A stretch of DNA of 64,000 nt from DASRQK01 sp964436635 (GTDB taxonomy: Bacteria > Bacteroidota > Bacteroidia > Sphingobacteriales > Sphingobacteriaceae): positions 62,001 to 126,000 of the forward strand of contig CAYTDM010000001.1 of assembly GCA_964436635.1 (NCBI GenBank). The letters run 5' to 3'. Of the stretch, positions 18,381 to 27,942 are shown in pieces. Made by a program: the position numbers and the translations under genes. The stretch's first letter is position 1; each line of letters opens with the position of its first letter. The notes below the pieces were generated by a model. The model saw nothing but the letters and a program-made list of their open reading frames with translations. It was not told the origin of the DNA and did not search any database.

Positions 18381-19604
18381 ATGAGAAAATTAGGGATATT
18401 ATTTTTAATGATTAGTATGAATACGATAAATGGAAATGCAGCGGAAACTATGCCGGATTCTGCAGATATTAAACTAATCACGCAAATAGCCGGAGAGATT
18501 AGAAGCCAATATGCACCTGACAAACGATCTGCATTATTTGAATTAAAATTCGATCAAGACCAAGCGCATATTGAAACGACATCTAAAGAAGCAAAAGCAG
18601 CCTTTGAGAAAGCATTGGGCACTCGCAGTAAACAGGTAAAAGTAAATTTTAATGTTTTGCCAGATGCAAGTGTGGGAGAAAATAAAAAAGCGGTGGTCCG
18701 TTTATCTGTGGTAGATATTCGCTATACGCCAGCCAACCAAGCTGAAATGGTAACACAAGCTTTATTAGGGACTCCGGTCGATCTTTTGAAAAAGCAAGGT
18801 GATTATTACTTAATCAGAACACCGGAAGGATACATTGCTTGGTTAAAAGGAGCTTCTTTAAAAGCCATGAATGAGGAAGTGTTTCAACAATGGCAGTCTT
18901 CAGAAAAATTAATGTTTACAGCAGACTATGGTCATGCATTTTCAGAACCAAGTGAACAATCACAACGAGTTTCCGATTTAGTCATGGGGAATATTTTAAA
19001 ATTAAATGGTCGTCAAGACGGATTTTTTAAGGTCTCCTTTCCGGATGGCCGACAAGCCTATATTAAAGACAATCAATCCATTCCTTACCAACAATGGTTA
19101 TCCAACACTGAATTAAATGCTGAAAATGTTTTGCGCGTTGCAAAAACTATGATTGGCGTGCCGTATTTATGGGGTGGAACTTCTGTTAAAGGTGTGGATT
19201 GTAGCGGATTTACGAAAACTGCCTACTACATGAGTGGTTTAGTAATCCCTCGGGATGCTTCTCAACAAGTGAATTCAGGCAAAAACATTGATATTTTAAC
19301 CAATGGTGAAGTGGATAAGGCGAAGGTGTTAGCGAATTTGAAACCTGCTGATTTGTTGTTTTTTGCGGAGCGCAAAGGACAAGTTGAAAATGCAAGAGTC
19401 ACGCATGTGGCGATTTATTTAGGCAATGGAGAATTTATTCATGCTTCTGGATTAGTTCGAATTAATTCATTGTTTGCGGAAGCAGAAAATTTTGATGCGC
19501 ATCAAGCAAGAACGATTGTTTCTGCAAAGCGGTATATTGGTGAAAGTGAAACAAAAGGCTTGGACCCTTTAAAGAAACATCCTGCTTATACATCGGTAAA
19601 TTAA
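18381..19604 (+). CDS. SH3 / NlpC/P60 family peptidase (C40), secreted
   Basis: 407-aa cell-wall peptidase. The ATG at 18381 gives a signal peptide (MRKLGILFLMISMNTINGNA). Two bacterial SH3-like domains (about 125-180 and 195-245, the second with VSDLVMGNILKLNG) precede the C40 domain. Catalytic residues are the Cys of GVDCSGFTKT, the His of VTHVAIYLGNG and a third polar/His residue in FIHASG. It likely cleaves L-Ala-gamma-D-Glu-diaminopimelate murein peptides at gamma-D-Glu-Dap, releasing L-Ala-D-Glu. The next gene encodes the matching dipeptide epimerase 20 bp downstream. Confidence 0.9.
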   Translation: MRKLGILFLMISMNTINGNAAETMPDSADIKLITQIAGEIRSQYAPDKRSALFELKFDQDQAHIETTSKEAKAAFEKALGTRSKQVKVNFNVLPDASVGENKKAVVRLSVVDIRYTPANQAEMVTQALLGTPVDLLKKQGDYYLIRTPEGYIAWLKGASLKAMNEEVFQQWQSSEKLMFTADYGHAFSEPSEQSQRVSDLVMGNILKLNGRQDGFFKVSFPDGRQAYIKDNQSIPYQQWLSNTELNAENVLRVAKTMIGVPYLWGGTSVKGVDCSGFTKTAYYMSGLVIPRDASQQVNSGKNIDILTNGEVDKAKVLANLKPADLLFFAERKGQVENARVTHVAIYLGNGEFIHASGLVRINSLFAEAENFDAHQARTIVSAKRYIGESETKGLDPLKKHPAYTSVN

Positions 19605-19624
19605 TAGCGTTTTTAGAATTATAT

Positions 19625-20713
19625 ATGAGCACTTCATCTCCTTCAGGGAACCCTTTATTTCAAGATCCTACCCAATTTCGCACGCTTAAAATGGGTAAGT
19701 TTACCTTGAGATACCGCCCATTTACTTTAGAAATGCGTTATGTGTTTACGGTGGCTGCGGCTTCACGAAGTACGACGCCAGTGGTGTTAACAGAACTTGA
19801 ATACGATGGGTTTTTTGGCTATGGAGAAGCATCCATGCCGCCGTATTTAGGTGAATCGCACGAAACCGTACTGCGATTTTTGAGCCAAGTCGACCTAAGC
19901 GCGTTTTCGAGTCCATTTTTAATGGACGATATCCTAAATTATGTAGACGGTTTGGCGATGAAAAATACAGCAGCTAAGGCGGCTATAGATATTGCATTGC
20001 ATGATTTAGTCGGAAAAATGATGGGTCGTCCATGGCATCAGATCTGGGGATATAATCCTGAAAATGCCCCTTATACCACCATGACCATCGGCATCGACAC
20101 GCCGGAAATCGTTCGCAAAAAGACGGAAGAGGCGGCTAATTTTAAGATCATTAAGGTGAAATTGGGATTGGAGACCGATAAAATGATGATCGAGACGATT
20201 CGTTCGGTGACGGATGTTCCTTTGTGTGCGGATGTGAATCAAGGGTGGAAAACACGGAATGAAGCCTTGGAAATGGCGCATTGGCTTGCTGAACGCGGAG
20301 TGGTGTTTCTTGAACAACCCATGCCGAAAGAACAGATCGACGATAATGCTTGGTTAACTGCGCACTCTCCCATCCCTACGATTGGCGATGAAGCGGTACA
20401 ACGCATAAGCGATGTCCAAGCAGCGAAAGGTGTATACAGTGGAATTAATATTAAATTAATGAAATGTACAGGTATGCGTGAAGCCCATAAAATGGCTGAA
20501 TTAGCGCGTGCTTTAGATATGAAAGTGATGCTGGGTTGCATGACAGAGACTTCATGTGCGATTTCTGCGGCTGCGCAACTTTCACCTGTCGTGGATTGGG
20601 CGGATCTGGATGGAGCCTTGTTAATTGGAAATGATGTTTATTCAGGCATGCAGGTCCATGATGGAAAAGTAATCTTGCCAACCGGTGCTGGAATCGGAAT
20701 TCAGCCTTTGTAG
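19625..20713 (+). CDS. L-Ala-D/L-Glu (dipeptide) epimerase, enolase superfamily
   Basis: Enolase-superfamily racemase of 362 aa in the muconate-lactonizing subgroup. The catalytic lysine pair is in IKVKLGLETD; metal ligands are the Asp of LCADVNQGW, the Glu of FLEQPMP and the Asp of TIGDEAV; the second catalytic Lys is in INIKLMKCTG. These match Ala-Glu epimerases, which recycle the murein dipeptide L-Ala-D-Glu. Position directly behind an NlpC/P60 peptidase supports that reading (as in the Bacillus ykf cluster). Another dipeptide could be the true substrate. Confidence 0.88.
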   Translation: MSTSSPSGNPLFQDPTQFRTLKMGKFTLRYRPFTLEMRYVFTVAAASRSTTPVVLTELEYDGFFGYGEASMPPYLGESHETVLRFLSQVDLSAFSSPFLMDDILNYVDGLAMKNTAAKAAIDIALHDLVGKMMGRPWHQIWGYNPENAPYTTMTIGIDTPEIVRKKTEEAANFKIIKVKLGLETDKMMIETIRSVTDVPLCADVNQGWKTRNEALEMAHWLAERGVVFLEQPMPKEQIDDNAWLTAHSPIPTIGDEAVQRISDVQAAKGVYSGINIKLMKCTGMREAHKMAELARALDMKVMLGCMTETSCAISAAAQLSPVVDWADLDGALLIGNDVYSGMQVHDGKVILPTGAGIGIQPL

Positions 20714-20821
20714 GAAGTCATATAGTATTTCGATTTCGTCCTACCTCAGTAAGGTCTCGATTTGGTGCTTTCTCGTAGGAATGTGGCCGAAGTGGCGATC
20801 TAATTTTGTCTTGCAATCGTT

Positions 20822-22285
20822 TTAATCGTTCAGTCGAATCAACTGACCATTCACAATGGCGTATTTTAATTGACCGTCTTTTGCTAAGAAGAAGCTGGCA
20901 TCTCTTCCTGTTTTAGGAAATTCCAAGGTAGGCCTTCTTTGTGTAAACAGCAATAATGGAAATTCATGTGACTTAAAGTCGGGAGGAAGGTGATTGATTT
21001 GCGCAGCAATGTAACCAGCCTGGAGTAACTCCAATGCTTTTTCTCTGGAAATCGACGCTGCAGATCTAAATAATGTAGGATACACCTTACCCTGCACAAA
21101 TTCTAAACCGTCTTCATTAATTTCATCGTAGCCAAAATGATCTTTTAAATCTCCGAGGTCAGCAATCCTTGAGCGCACAGCAAATGTAGTGTCCATGGTG
21201 ATTTCATCCCTATTAATGCCGATATCAGCCAGGAAATACTGTCCGTCTCCATAAGGAATTTTGGCACCGCGAACGAGTACATCAAAAAGTTTATTGTCGT
21301 TTAAAGGAATGTGCTCATAGTCTTGAACGGCATGTTGTTCATAGGCGCCAGTAGCAATTTCTAAAAAAGCATTCAGGATCATTTTAAAATTTAAGGCGCG
21401 AATGTACTGCTTTTCAGGATCACCTTTATATCCTCCAGATTCTATTAAGACTGTGCTGGTGCCCCATGCTTGGAAATTATCGCCAAACCCTCTTGGGGTG
21501 TAGGTGTCGTCGTATCGTGCTACGGCATTGGGAATAAGTTGTTGGAGTAAATGATTCATTCCTGCCGCTATTTTCACTGCCTTTTCTCTGCCCGGATTCA
21601 GCTCCCGAGCTTCGTTATAAGCCGGTGCCAATAAGGCAATAGTTACTGGCGTGGCGGTTCCTGGGATGTTATAATAGATGTTTTGGTCATGAAGATTAAA
21701 TCCGTAATGGGGTTGGAATTCATCTGCCATTTTTTTTAGTAAGGCTCCTTCAGGTGTGGCCGTGGCCCTTGCGTCCCGGTTTAAATCAATATCCAAGGCA
21801 TTTCTTCGAACGTATAGTTCTGCACCGTCTGGATTTAACATTGGAATAAAATGAATACTGGTTTCCTGGCGAATTAAATTTCGAATGGAATCAAAACCAT
21901 CATTGGTTCCGGAAAGGAAGTTAAAAAGGTCAAAAAGCGCCATGGTGGCCGTAGGTTCGTTGCCATGCATTTGTGACCATAACATGATTTTTTTTTGGCC
22001 TTCGCCAAAAGATAACTTATAAATGCTTCTGTTTTGAACCGATTTGCCAATTTCTTGCACACCTAATAGCCCATTTTTCTGATGAGTTTGAATGAGGGCT
22101 TCCACGTCTCTATGTTTGAAACGTCTATGTGTTAATTTTTCCTCTTTGTACTGTTGGTATGCTTTCTCTAACATAATGATGTCCGCTTGAGAATTTTTAA
22201 TCGTCGATGAACTGGCCGCACAATTCACAAAGCAAATCCCCATAAATATAAAAGTAATCATGTATAAAAATGGCTTCGTCTTCAT
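20822..22285 (-). CDS. M14 family zinc carboxypeptidase, exported lipoprotein-like
   Basis: 487 aa. N-terminus with a hydrophobic leader ending in FVNCA, so Cys22 is a probable lipidation site. The M14 fold shows the zinc motif H-x-x-E in SQMHGNEPTA, the arginine/asparagine region in MLNPDGAELYVRRNALDIDLNRD, the third zinc ligand in FNLHDQN, and the catalytic Glu in VLIESGGYKGDPE. The C-terminal 120 residues form an additional domain without a name I can give. It is likely a periplasmic peptidase. Convergent with the dipeptide epimerase gene. Confidence 0.87.
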   Translation of the reverse strand: MKTKPFLYMITFIFMGICFVNCAASSSTIKNSQADIIMLEKAYQQYKEEKLTHRRFKHRDVEALIQTHQKNGLLGVQEIGKSVQNRSIYKLSFGEGQKKIMLWSQMHGNEPTATMALFDLFNFLSGTNDGFDSIRNLIRQETSIHFIPMLNPDGAELYVRRNALDIDLNRDARATATPEGALLKKMADEFQPHYGFNLHDQNIYYNIPGTATPVTIALLAPAYNEARELNPGREKAVKIAAGMNHLLQQLIPNAVARYDDTYTPRGFGDNFQAWGTSTVLIESGGYKGDPEKQYIRALNFKMILNAFLEIATGAYEQHAVQDYEHIPLNDNKLFDVLVRGAKIPYGDGQYFLADIGINRDEITMDTTFAVRSRIADLGDLKDHFGYDEINEDGLEFVQGKVYPTLFRSAASISREKALELLQAGYIAAQINHLPPDFKSHEFPLLLFTQRRPTLEFPKTGRDASFFLAKDGQLKYAIVNGQLIRLND

Positions 22286-22335
22286 TTGATCCGTGTATAA
22301 ACGTTTATAAATGGAAATGGCTTTGTTTCACAAAC

Positions 22336-23538
22336 TTAATGATCCACTGGAGCATTTACAAATTTAACCTTTTTCATATTGGGTAAATAATACGCCACTG
22401 CTCCGAGTAAAGGAAGATAAGAACAGATGGAATACACATAAGCTAAAGAAGTTTGATCTGCCCACCATCCAAGCACAGCAGATCCAATTCCTGCTATACC
22501 AAAAGCAAAACCATAGAACAAACCTGAAACCACGCCTATTTTTCTTGGCAAAAGTTCTTGGGCATAGACGATAATAGATGGGAAGGCCGATGCCATAATG
22601 AGTCCAATTACCACGATCAGCACACCTGTCCAAGCTAAGTTTGCATAGGGCAACATCAGTGAGAATGGTGCAACTCCCAAGACAGAAAACCAAATAATGA
22701 ATTTTCTGCCAAAACGATCACCCAATGCGCCTCCTACAATGGTGCCAATGGCCATAGCTAATAGAAATAAAAACAAATACAACTGAGCTTGTATATCCGT
22801 AATCTCAAACTTTTCCATAGTGTAGAACTGAAAATAGCTTGAAATGCTAATCATGTAGAAATATTTTGAAAAAATGAGGCCTAAAAGTAAAAGGATCGCG
22901 ATGGTAATTCGCTTTTTACTGAGTTCTGGTATTGCGATAAAACGTTGTGATGGGTTGGCTTTCCGCTCTTCCAAAATGCGTTTATACCATTTTCCTATAT
23001 AGATAAATATACCTTGAGCAATGAATCCTAAAATTAAAAAGGCCAAAAGGTATCGTTGATCATTTGGAATGATTAACCATGCAATGAATAAGGGGCCTAA
23101 CGCTGTGCCCAAATTGCCTCCTAATTGAAAAATAGCTTGCGCCAGGCTTCTTTTGCCCCCAGCAGCTAAATAGGCTATGCGCGAGGATTCTGGGTGGAAA
23201 ATGGAAGATCCGGTGCCGACCAAAACCACCGCGACAAGGATTCCTGTGTAATTTGGTGCATATGCTAACAATGCCAACCCCACCATGCTAAAACTTAAGG
23301 CAATGACCTGTGAAAACGGTTTAGGAAATTTATCCGTATACATGCCCACCACCGGTTGAAAGATCGAAGAGGCCAGTTGGAAACACAATGTAATGATTCC
23401 AATTTGAGTGAAATTCAGGTCATAATTCGACTTTAACAAGGGGTATATCGATGGGATGATCGCTTGAAAAAAATCGTTAAATAGGTGTCCTATGCTGATC
23501 GCAAACAGAATAGGATAAGCAGTTTTTTTTGCCGACAT
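22336..23538 (-). CDS. MFS transporter, fosmidomycin-resistance (Fsr)-like
   Basis: 400 aa with twelve hydrophobic helices. The N-terminal SIGHLFNDFFQAIIPSIYP pattern and the motif GMYTDKFPKPFSQVIAL are typical of the Fsr branch of the major facilitator superfamily; GGALGDRFGRKFIIW is the second-half copy of the MFS loop motif. Members export fosmidomycin or other small compounds, but the physiological substrate here is unknown. The gene ends a mutS-pyrC-MFS series with just 2 bp between it and the dihydroorotase gene. Confidence 0.86.
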   Translation of the reverse strand: MSAKKTAYPILFAISIGHLFNDFFQAIIPSIYPLLKSNYDLNFTQIGIITLCFQLASSIFQPVVGMYTDKFPKPFSQVIALSFSMVGLALLAYAPNYTGILVAVVLVGTGSSIFHPESSRIAYLAAGGKRSLAQAIFQLGGNLGTALGPLFIAWLIIPNDQRYLLAFLILGFIAQGIFIYIGKWYKRILEERKANPSQRFIAIPELSKKRITIAILLLLGLIFSKYFYMISISSYFQFYTMEKFEITDIQAQLYLFLFLLAMAIGTIVGGALGDRFGRKFIIWFSVLGVAPFSLMLPYANLAWTGVLIVVIGLIMASAFPSIIVYAQELLPRKIGVVSGLFYGFAFGIAGIGSAVLGWWADQTSLAYVYSICSYLPLLGAVAYYLPNMKKVKFVNAPVDH

Positions 23539-23540
23539 GA

Positions 23541-24878
23541 TTAATTTCTATCAAACAACAACCTTTTTCCTGAACCGACTTCTTTTATTTCTCCACCTTC
23601 GAATGCAATTTGACCAGAGACAATCGTTTTTTCAATGCTCGATGAAAATGTATGGCCTTCAAACGGAGACCACTTACATTTCGATAAAATACGATCACTT
23701 TGCACTTCATAGGGTTTATTTAAGTCGACTAACACCAGGTCGGCCCAATATCCTTCTCTGATAAATCCTCTTTCGTGTATATTAAAGCAAATTGCTGGAT
23801 TGTGCGCCGCTTTTTGTGCAATGTCTTCAAGAGGTAATTGGCCTTTTTTATAAAGATCGATTAAGGCCTGAAGAGAGAATTGTACAAGGGGTCCTCCAGA
23901 TGGTGCATGTAAATAAGGTAATTGTTTTTCTTCTAAGGTATGTGGCGCATGGTCTGTGGCAATCACATCGATGGCTCCATTTAATAATCCTTGAAGAATA
24001 CCTTGCTGGTCTTCCATGGTTTTAACCGCCGGATTCCATTTTATAAGGTTGCCCATTTTTTCGTAATCCAAATCTGAAAACCACAAGTGATGAATGCATG
24101 CTTCTGCAGTAATTCTTTTTTGGGCTAAGGGTATATGCTGATCAAATAAGGCCACTTCTTTCGCAGTGGATATGTGCAGTATATGTAGACGTGTACCGTG
24201 TTTTTTTGCTAAATCTACTGCTTTAGATGAAGAGATGTAACACGCTTCTTCAGAGCGAATTAATGGATGGTGTTTCGCTGTGATTTGTTCACCAAATTCT
24301 TCTTTAAAACGTGCCATATTCTGTTGAATGGTGGCTTCATCTTCGCAATGCGTGGCAATCAGCATCGGTGAAGATGAAAAGATTTTATCCAAGGTTTTTT
24401 CATTATCAACCAGCATATTGCCTGTGGATGATCCCATAAAGATTTTGATCCCGCAAACATCTTTTGGATTCGTTTTAAGCACTTCTTCCAAGTTATCGTT
24501 GGAAGCACCCATGTAGAAGGAATAATTTGCTAATGAAGTTTCTGAAGCAATATTATATTTATCAGCTAAGAGCGTTTGCGTGAGCGTATTGGGAACGGTG
24601 TTCGGCATTTCCATAAAAGATGTAGTCCCTCCTGCTACTGCAGCCCTGCTCTCATGCCAAATATCTGCTTTGTGCGTTAAACCTGGCTCCCTGAAATGCA
24701 CTTGATCATCGATTAACCCTGGAAATAAATAGCGCCCTTCCCCATCGATGATCCGATCTGCTTGAAAATCGATATTCGAATCGATTTTAGAAATTCTCCC
24801 ATGTTGAATCAGCACATCCGAAACGTGTATTTTTCCTTCGTTAACGATGGAAGCTGATTTTATTAATATTGAGGACAT
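23541..24878 (-). CDS. pyrC: Dihydroorotase
   Basis: Cyclises carbamoyl-aspartate to dihydroorotate in pyrimidine synthesis. 445 aa, class I type. Metal-centre residues: the carboxylated Lys of GIKIFMGSSTG, His of IATHCEDE, His of ILHIST and Asp of IATDHAPH. The first motif reads IDDQVHFREPG, so the usual H-x-H is Q-x-H; I recall this form as normal for Bacteroidota dihydroorotases, so activity is likely kept. It lies 18 bp after mutS on the same strand. Confidence 0.9.
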   Translation of the reverse strand: MSSILIKSASIVNEGKIHVSDVLIQHGRISKIDSNIDFQADRIIDGEGRYLFPGLIDDQVHFREPGLTHKADIWHESRAAVAGGTTSFMEMPNTVPNTLTQTLLADKYNIASETSLANYSFYMGASNDNLEEVLKTNPKDVCGIKIFMGSSTGNMLVDNEKTLDKIFSSSPMLIATHCEDEATIQQNMARFKEEFGEQITAKHHPLIRSEEACYISSSKAVDLAKKHGTRLHILHISTAKEVALFDQHIPLAQKRITAEACIHHLWFSDLDYEKMGNLIKWNPAVKTMEDQQGILQGLLNGAIDVIATDHAPHTLEEKQLPYLHAPSGGPLVQFSLQALIDLYKKGQLPLEDIAQKAAHNPAICFNIHERGFIREGYWADLVLVDLNKPYEVQSDRILSKCKWSPFEGHTFSSSIEKTIVSGQIAFEGGEIKEVGSGKRLLFDRN

Positions 24879-24896
24879 TATGTTGTTTTATGTAAA

Positions 24897-27566
24897 TTAA
24901 TTCTTTAGAACCTTTTGAATCTCATCGAGCTTCATTAATGCTTGTACCGGCGTTAAGCCATTCACATCTAAATGGTTTAACATATCCCGGATTTTAACTA
25001 ATACGGGATCTTCAATGGAGAACATTTGCAGCTGGTAAGCTTGCTTTTGCATCTTTTTCAGACTGTCTTTTATTTCTTCCCCACCTGTTCGCTCATTTTC
25101 TAATCTTTTTAATATTTCACTCGCTCTATTCACTAATTTTGCAGGCATTCCGGCCATTTTTGCGACATGGATACCAAAGCTATGCTCACTTCCGCCCGGT
25201 ACCAGTTTTCTTAAAAACACCACCCTATTCGCCACTTCTTTGACCGCTACATTGAAATTTTTTATGCGTGCAAAACTATTTGTCAATTCATTCAGTTCGT
25301 GGTAGTGCGTTGCAAAAAGCGTCTTTGCCCTTGCAGTAGGGTGATTATGCAAATATTCAGCGATCGCCCAAGCGATCGATATTCCATCATAAGTGGAAGT
25401 CCCTCGACCTATTTCATCCAATATAATCAAACTTTTGGGTGAAATGTTATTCATAATGCTGGCGGTTTCATTCATCTCCACCATAAAAGTCGATTCACCA
25501 GAAGAGATGTTATCCGATGCACCGACACGGGTAAAGATTTTATCTACGATCCCGATTTTTGCAGTGGTTGCAGGCACATAACTCCCCATTTGAGCCATTA
25601 ACACGATCAATGCTGTTTGCCTTAAAATGGCTGATTTACCAGACATGTTTGGCCCAGTAATGATCATGATTTGTTGAGATTCGGTATCTAAGTACAGGTC
25701 GTTCGTGATGTACACTTCTGAAGGTGGTAATTGGTGCTCAATGACTGGATGTCGGCCACCTTTAATATCCAACACATCGCCTTTCTCCATTAGAGGACAA
25801 ACATAGTGGTTCTTCACCGCGATGCTGGCAAAATTCATCAGCACATCCAATTTGGCTAATTGAATAGCGTTTTCTTGGATTGGAAGGATGTATTTTACCA
25901 CTTCTGTTAATAATTCTTGGTAAAGTTTTGCCTCTAAGGCTACGATTTTTTCTTCGGCGCCTAAAATCTGTTCTTCATAGGTTTTTAGTTCCTCGGTGAT
26001 ATACCGTTCTGCGTTGACCAAGGTTTGTTTTCGCATCCAAGTGCTGGGAACCTTATCCTTGTGTGCATTGGTTACTTCTAAATAATAGCCGAATACATTG
26101 TTAAACGCAATTTTCAAAGAAGGAATGCCCGTAGCTTCTGCTTCTCGCTTTTGGATGGCCAATAAATAATCTTTTCCACCGAAAGCGATTTGCCTCAGTT
26201 GATCTAATTCCTCGTGTACACCAGCTGCGATTACTTGCCCTTTACCTATTTGAACGGGTGCATCCTCATGGAGCGTCTCTTGTATTTTATCTCTGATCCC
26301 CTCACATCTATGCATGCTTTCTATTAGGTTCCCAAATGGATTATGCTCTTTTTTGCGCGGTTCAATTTCTTTTTGTGATGAATGTGTTTGGATTAAATCC
26401 ATTAATTTTTCGATGGCATACAAGCTTCTCTTTAATTGATTTAATTCCCTTGGCGAGGCTTTTAATAATCCAATTTTTGATATCAACCTTTCTAAATCTC
26501 CAATTTGAGATAAAATGGATCCAAGTTCTTGTACGAATGCAGGTTGTTCATAAAATGCAGTGACGATGCGTTGCCGCTCTTGAATTTGTTTTTTGTCGAT
26601 TAATGGCATTAAGATCCATTTCCTTAGCAAACGGGCTCCCATGGGGGTCAAGGTTTGATCTAAGACATCGACCAAGGTAATGGCTTGTTCATTAGCCGAA
26701 TAAATTAATTCAAGATTTTTAATCGTGAATCGATCTAACCATACATATTGGTCTTCTTCGATTCGCGTAATCTTTGAGATATGTGGCAAATTTTTATGTT
26801 CGGCGTCATTTAAATAGTGAAGTGCGACACCAGCAGATTTTTGCGCGAGCGACAAACGATCGATTCCAAAACCTTTTAAGGAAGCCACTTCAAAATGCTT
26901 CAGAAGCAATTCTTGAGCATATTCGCCCGTATATGGCCATTCCTCTAAGGTGTAGGTGTAATATCCTGAGCCAAATTTTTCAATGAATTCTTTATAAAGT
27001 TTCTTAGGTAAAATAACCTCTTTAGGCTGAAATCCTTGCAATAATTTATCTAAATAACCATCGTTGCCCTGGGCGACTAAGAATTCACCCGTAGAAATAT
27101 CAAGAAATGAAACGCCGTAGACATTTTTCTCGAAATAAATGGAGGCTAAATAATTATTAGATTTTTGTTGGACAATGTGGTCATTATAGGAGACTCCTGG
27201 AGTGACCAATTCGGTTACCCCTCTTTTTACAATTGTTTTTGTCGTTTTAGGGTCTTCTAATTGGTCGCAAATCGCCACCCGTTGTCCCGCTCGGACTAAT
27301 CTTGGAAGGTAATTTTCTAAGGAATGGTGTGGGAATCCCGCCAAAGCAGTTTCAGATTCAGATCCATTGCCTCTTTTGGTTAAAACAATTCCCAATATGG
27401 AGGATGCTTTTATGGCATCTTCTCCAAAGGTTTCATAAAAATCCCCCACCCGAAACAGCAACAAGGTGCCTGGGTATTTTGTCTTGATGCTGTTATATTG
27501 TTGCATCAAGGGCGTTTCTTTTTTTGGTGATTTAGAGGTCGTCTCTTTTGTTTGATCCTTAGCCAA
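24897..27566 (-). CDS. mutS: DNA mismatch repair protein MutS
   Basis: 889 aa, full length. The mismatch-recognition motif GDFYETF (Phe-x-Glu type) is near residue 41, followed by connector, lever and clamp domains. The ATPase core has the Walker A GPNMSGKSAILRQT, Walker B ILDEIGRGTSTYDG and the FATHYHEL motif; the C-terminal helix-turn-helix region (VQALMKLDEIQ) is present. It binds mispairs and recruits MutL. First gene of a minus-strand group with pyrC and the MFS gene. A 14-bp stem separates it from the gene upstream. Confidence 0.97.
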   Translation of the reverse strand: MAKDQTKETTSKSPKKETPLMQQYNSIKTKYPGTLLLFRVGDFYETFGEDAIKASSILGIVLTKRGNGSESETALAGFPHHSLENYLPRLVRAGQRVAICDQLEDPKTTKTIVKRGVTELVTPGVSYNDHIVQQKSNNYLASIYFEKNVYGVSFLDISTGEFLVAQGNDGYLDKLLQGFQPKEVILPKKLYKEFIEKFGSGYYTYTLEEWPYTGEYAQELLLKHFEVASLKGFGIDRLSLAQKSAGVALHYLNDAEHKNLPHISKITRIEEDQYVWLDRFTIKNLELIYSANEQAITLVDVLDQTLTPMGARLLRKWILMPLIDKKQIQERQRIVTAFYEQPAFVQELGSILSQIGDLERLISKIGLLKASPRELNQLKRSLYAIEKLMDLIQTHSSQKEIEPRKKEHNPFGNLIESMHRCEGIRDKIQETLHEDAPVQIGKGQVIAAGVHEELDQLRQIAFGGKDYLLAIQKREAEATGIPSLKIAFNNVFGYYLEVTNAHKDKVPSTWMRKQTLVNAERYITEELKTYEEQILGAEEKIVALEAKLYQELLTEVVKYILPIQENAIQLAKLDVLMNFASIAVKNHYVCPLMEKGDVLDIKGGRHPVIEHQLPPSEVYITNDLYLDTESQQIMIITGPNMSGKSAILRQTALIVLMAQMGSYVPATTAKIGIVDKIFTRVGASDNISSGESTFMVEMNETASIMNNISPKSLIILDEIGRGTSTYDGISIAWAIAEYLHNHPTARAKTLFATHYHELNELTNSFARIKNFNVAVKEVANRVVFLRKLVPGGSEHSFGIHVAKMAGMPAKLVNRASEILKRLENERTGGEEIKDSLKKMQKQAYQLQMFSIEDPVLVKIRDMLNHLDVNGLTPVQALMKLDEIQKVLKN

Positions 27567-27625
27567 TCTATTCCTTCATTTTATTTCGTAAAAATAGGAT
27601 AATAGGCGGATTTGTCCAAATAAAC

Positions 27626-27659
27626 AATCAATCCTTAACCAACTTGTTAAGGATTGATT
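27626..27659 (-). terminator. Hairpin terminator after the His-Asp lipoprotein gene
   Basis: Perfect 14-bp inverted repeat (27626-27639 against 27646-27659, arm AATCAATCCTTAAC) with a 6-nt loop. On the minus strand it is followed by GTTTATTT. It separates the lepA-folD-lipoprotein group from mutS. Confidence 0.7.
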
Positions 27660-27705
27660 TCTACTAAAGTTTATTCAACCTTTTGTGGGTTGGAACTAGA
27701 TTTAA

Positions 27706-27909
27706 TTATTGTGCTGGGATGCTGTCTAAGGATACTGTTGTAGAATCATTAGAGTGGTCGTGGTCGTGATCATGGTCATGGTCGTGATCATGGTCGTGGT
27801 CATGCTCATGATCGTGTTCATGATCGTGCGAGTCTTCGGTCGTTGCACTATTGCAAGAAGCAAATGCAAAAGCCCCAGCAAATAATGCAAGTAATGCGAT
27901 TCTTTTCAT
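27706..27909 (-). CDS. Small lipoprotein with an alternating His-Asp/Glu repeat
   Basis: 67 aa. A signal peptide with lipobox ending FASC puts the lipid on Cys19. Residues 28-52 are a strict alternation of His with Asp or Glu: 13 His at every second position. Such a stretch can bind zinc, nickel, copper or cobalt, so a metal-buffering role on the membrane surface is a fair inference; no enzyme domain is present. The coding DNA is a run of alternating CAT/CAC and GAT/GAC codons, a 6-bp-type repeat prone to slippage. It follows the folD remnant by 33 bp. Confidence 0.85.
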   Translation of the reverse strand: MKRIALLALFAGAFAFASCNSATTEDSHDHEHDHEHDHDHDHDHDHDHDHDHSNDSTTVSLDSIPAQ

Positions 27910-27942
27910 TTTGTTTAAATTTAAATGGTTAATGAATTGTAT

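Noticed and set aside
20714..20821. Possible 26-bp repeats between the epimerase and M14 genes
   Set aside because: TCGATTT and GTAGGAA recur but with shifting spacing; too degenerate to list as a repeat.
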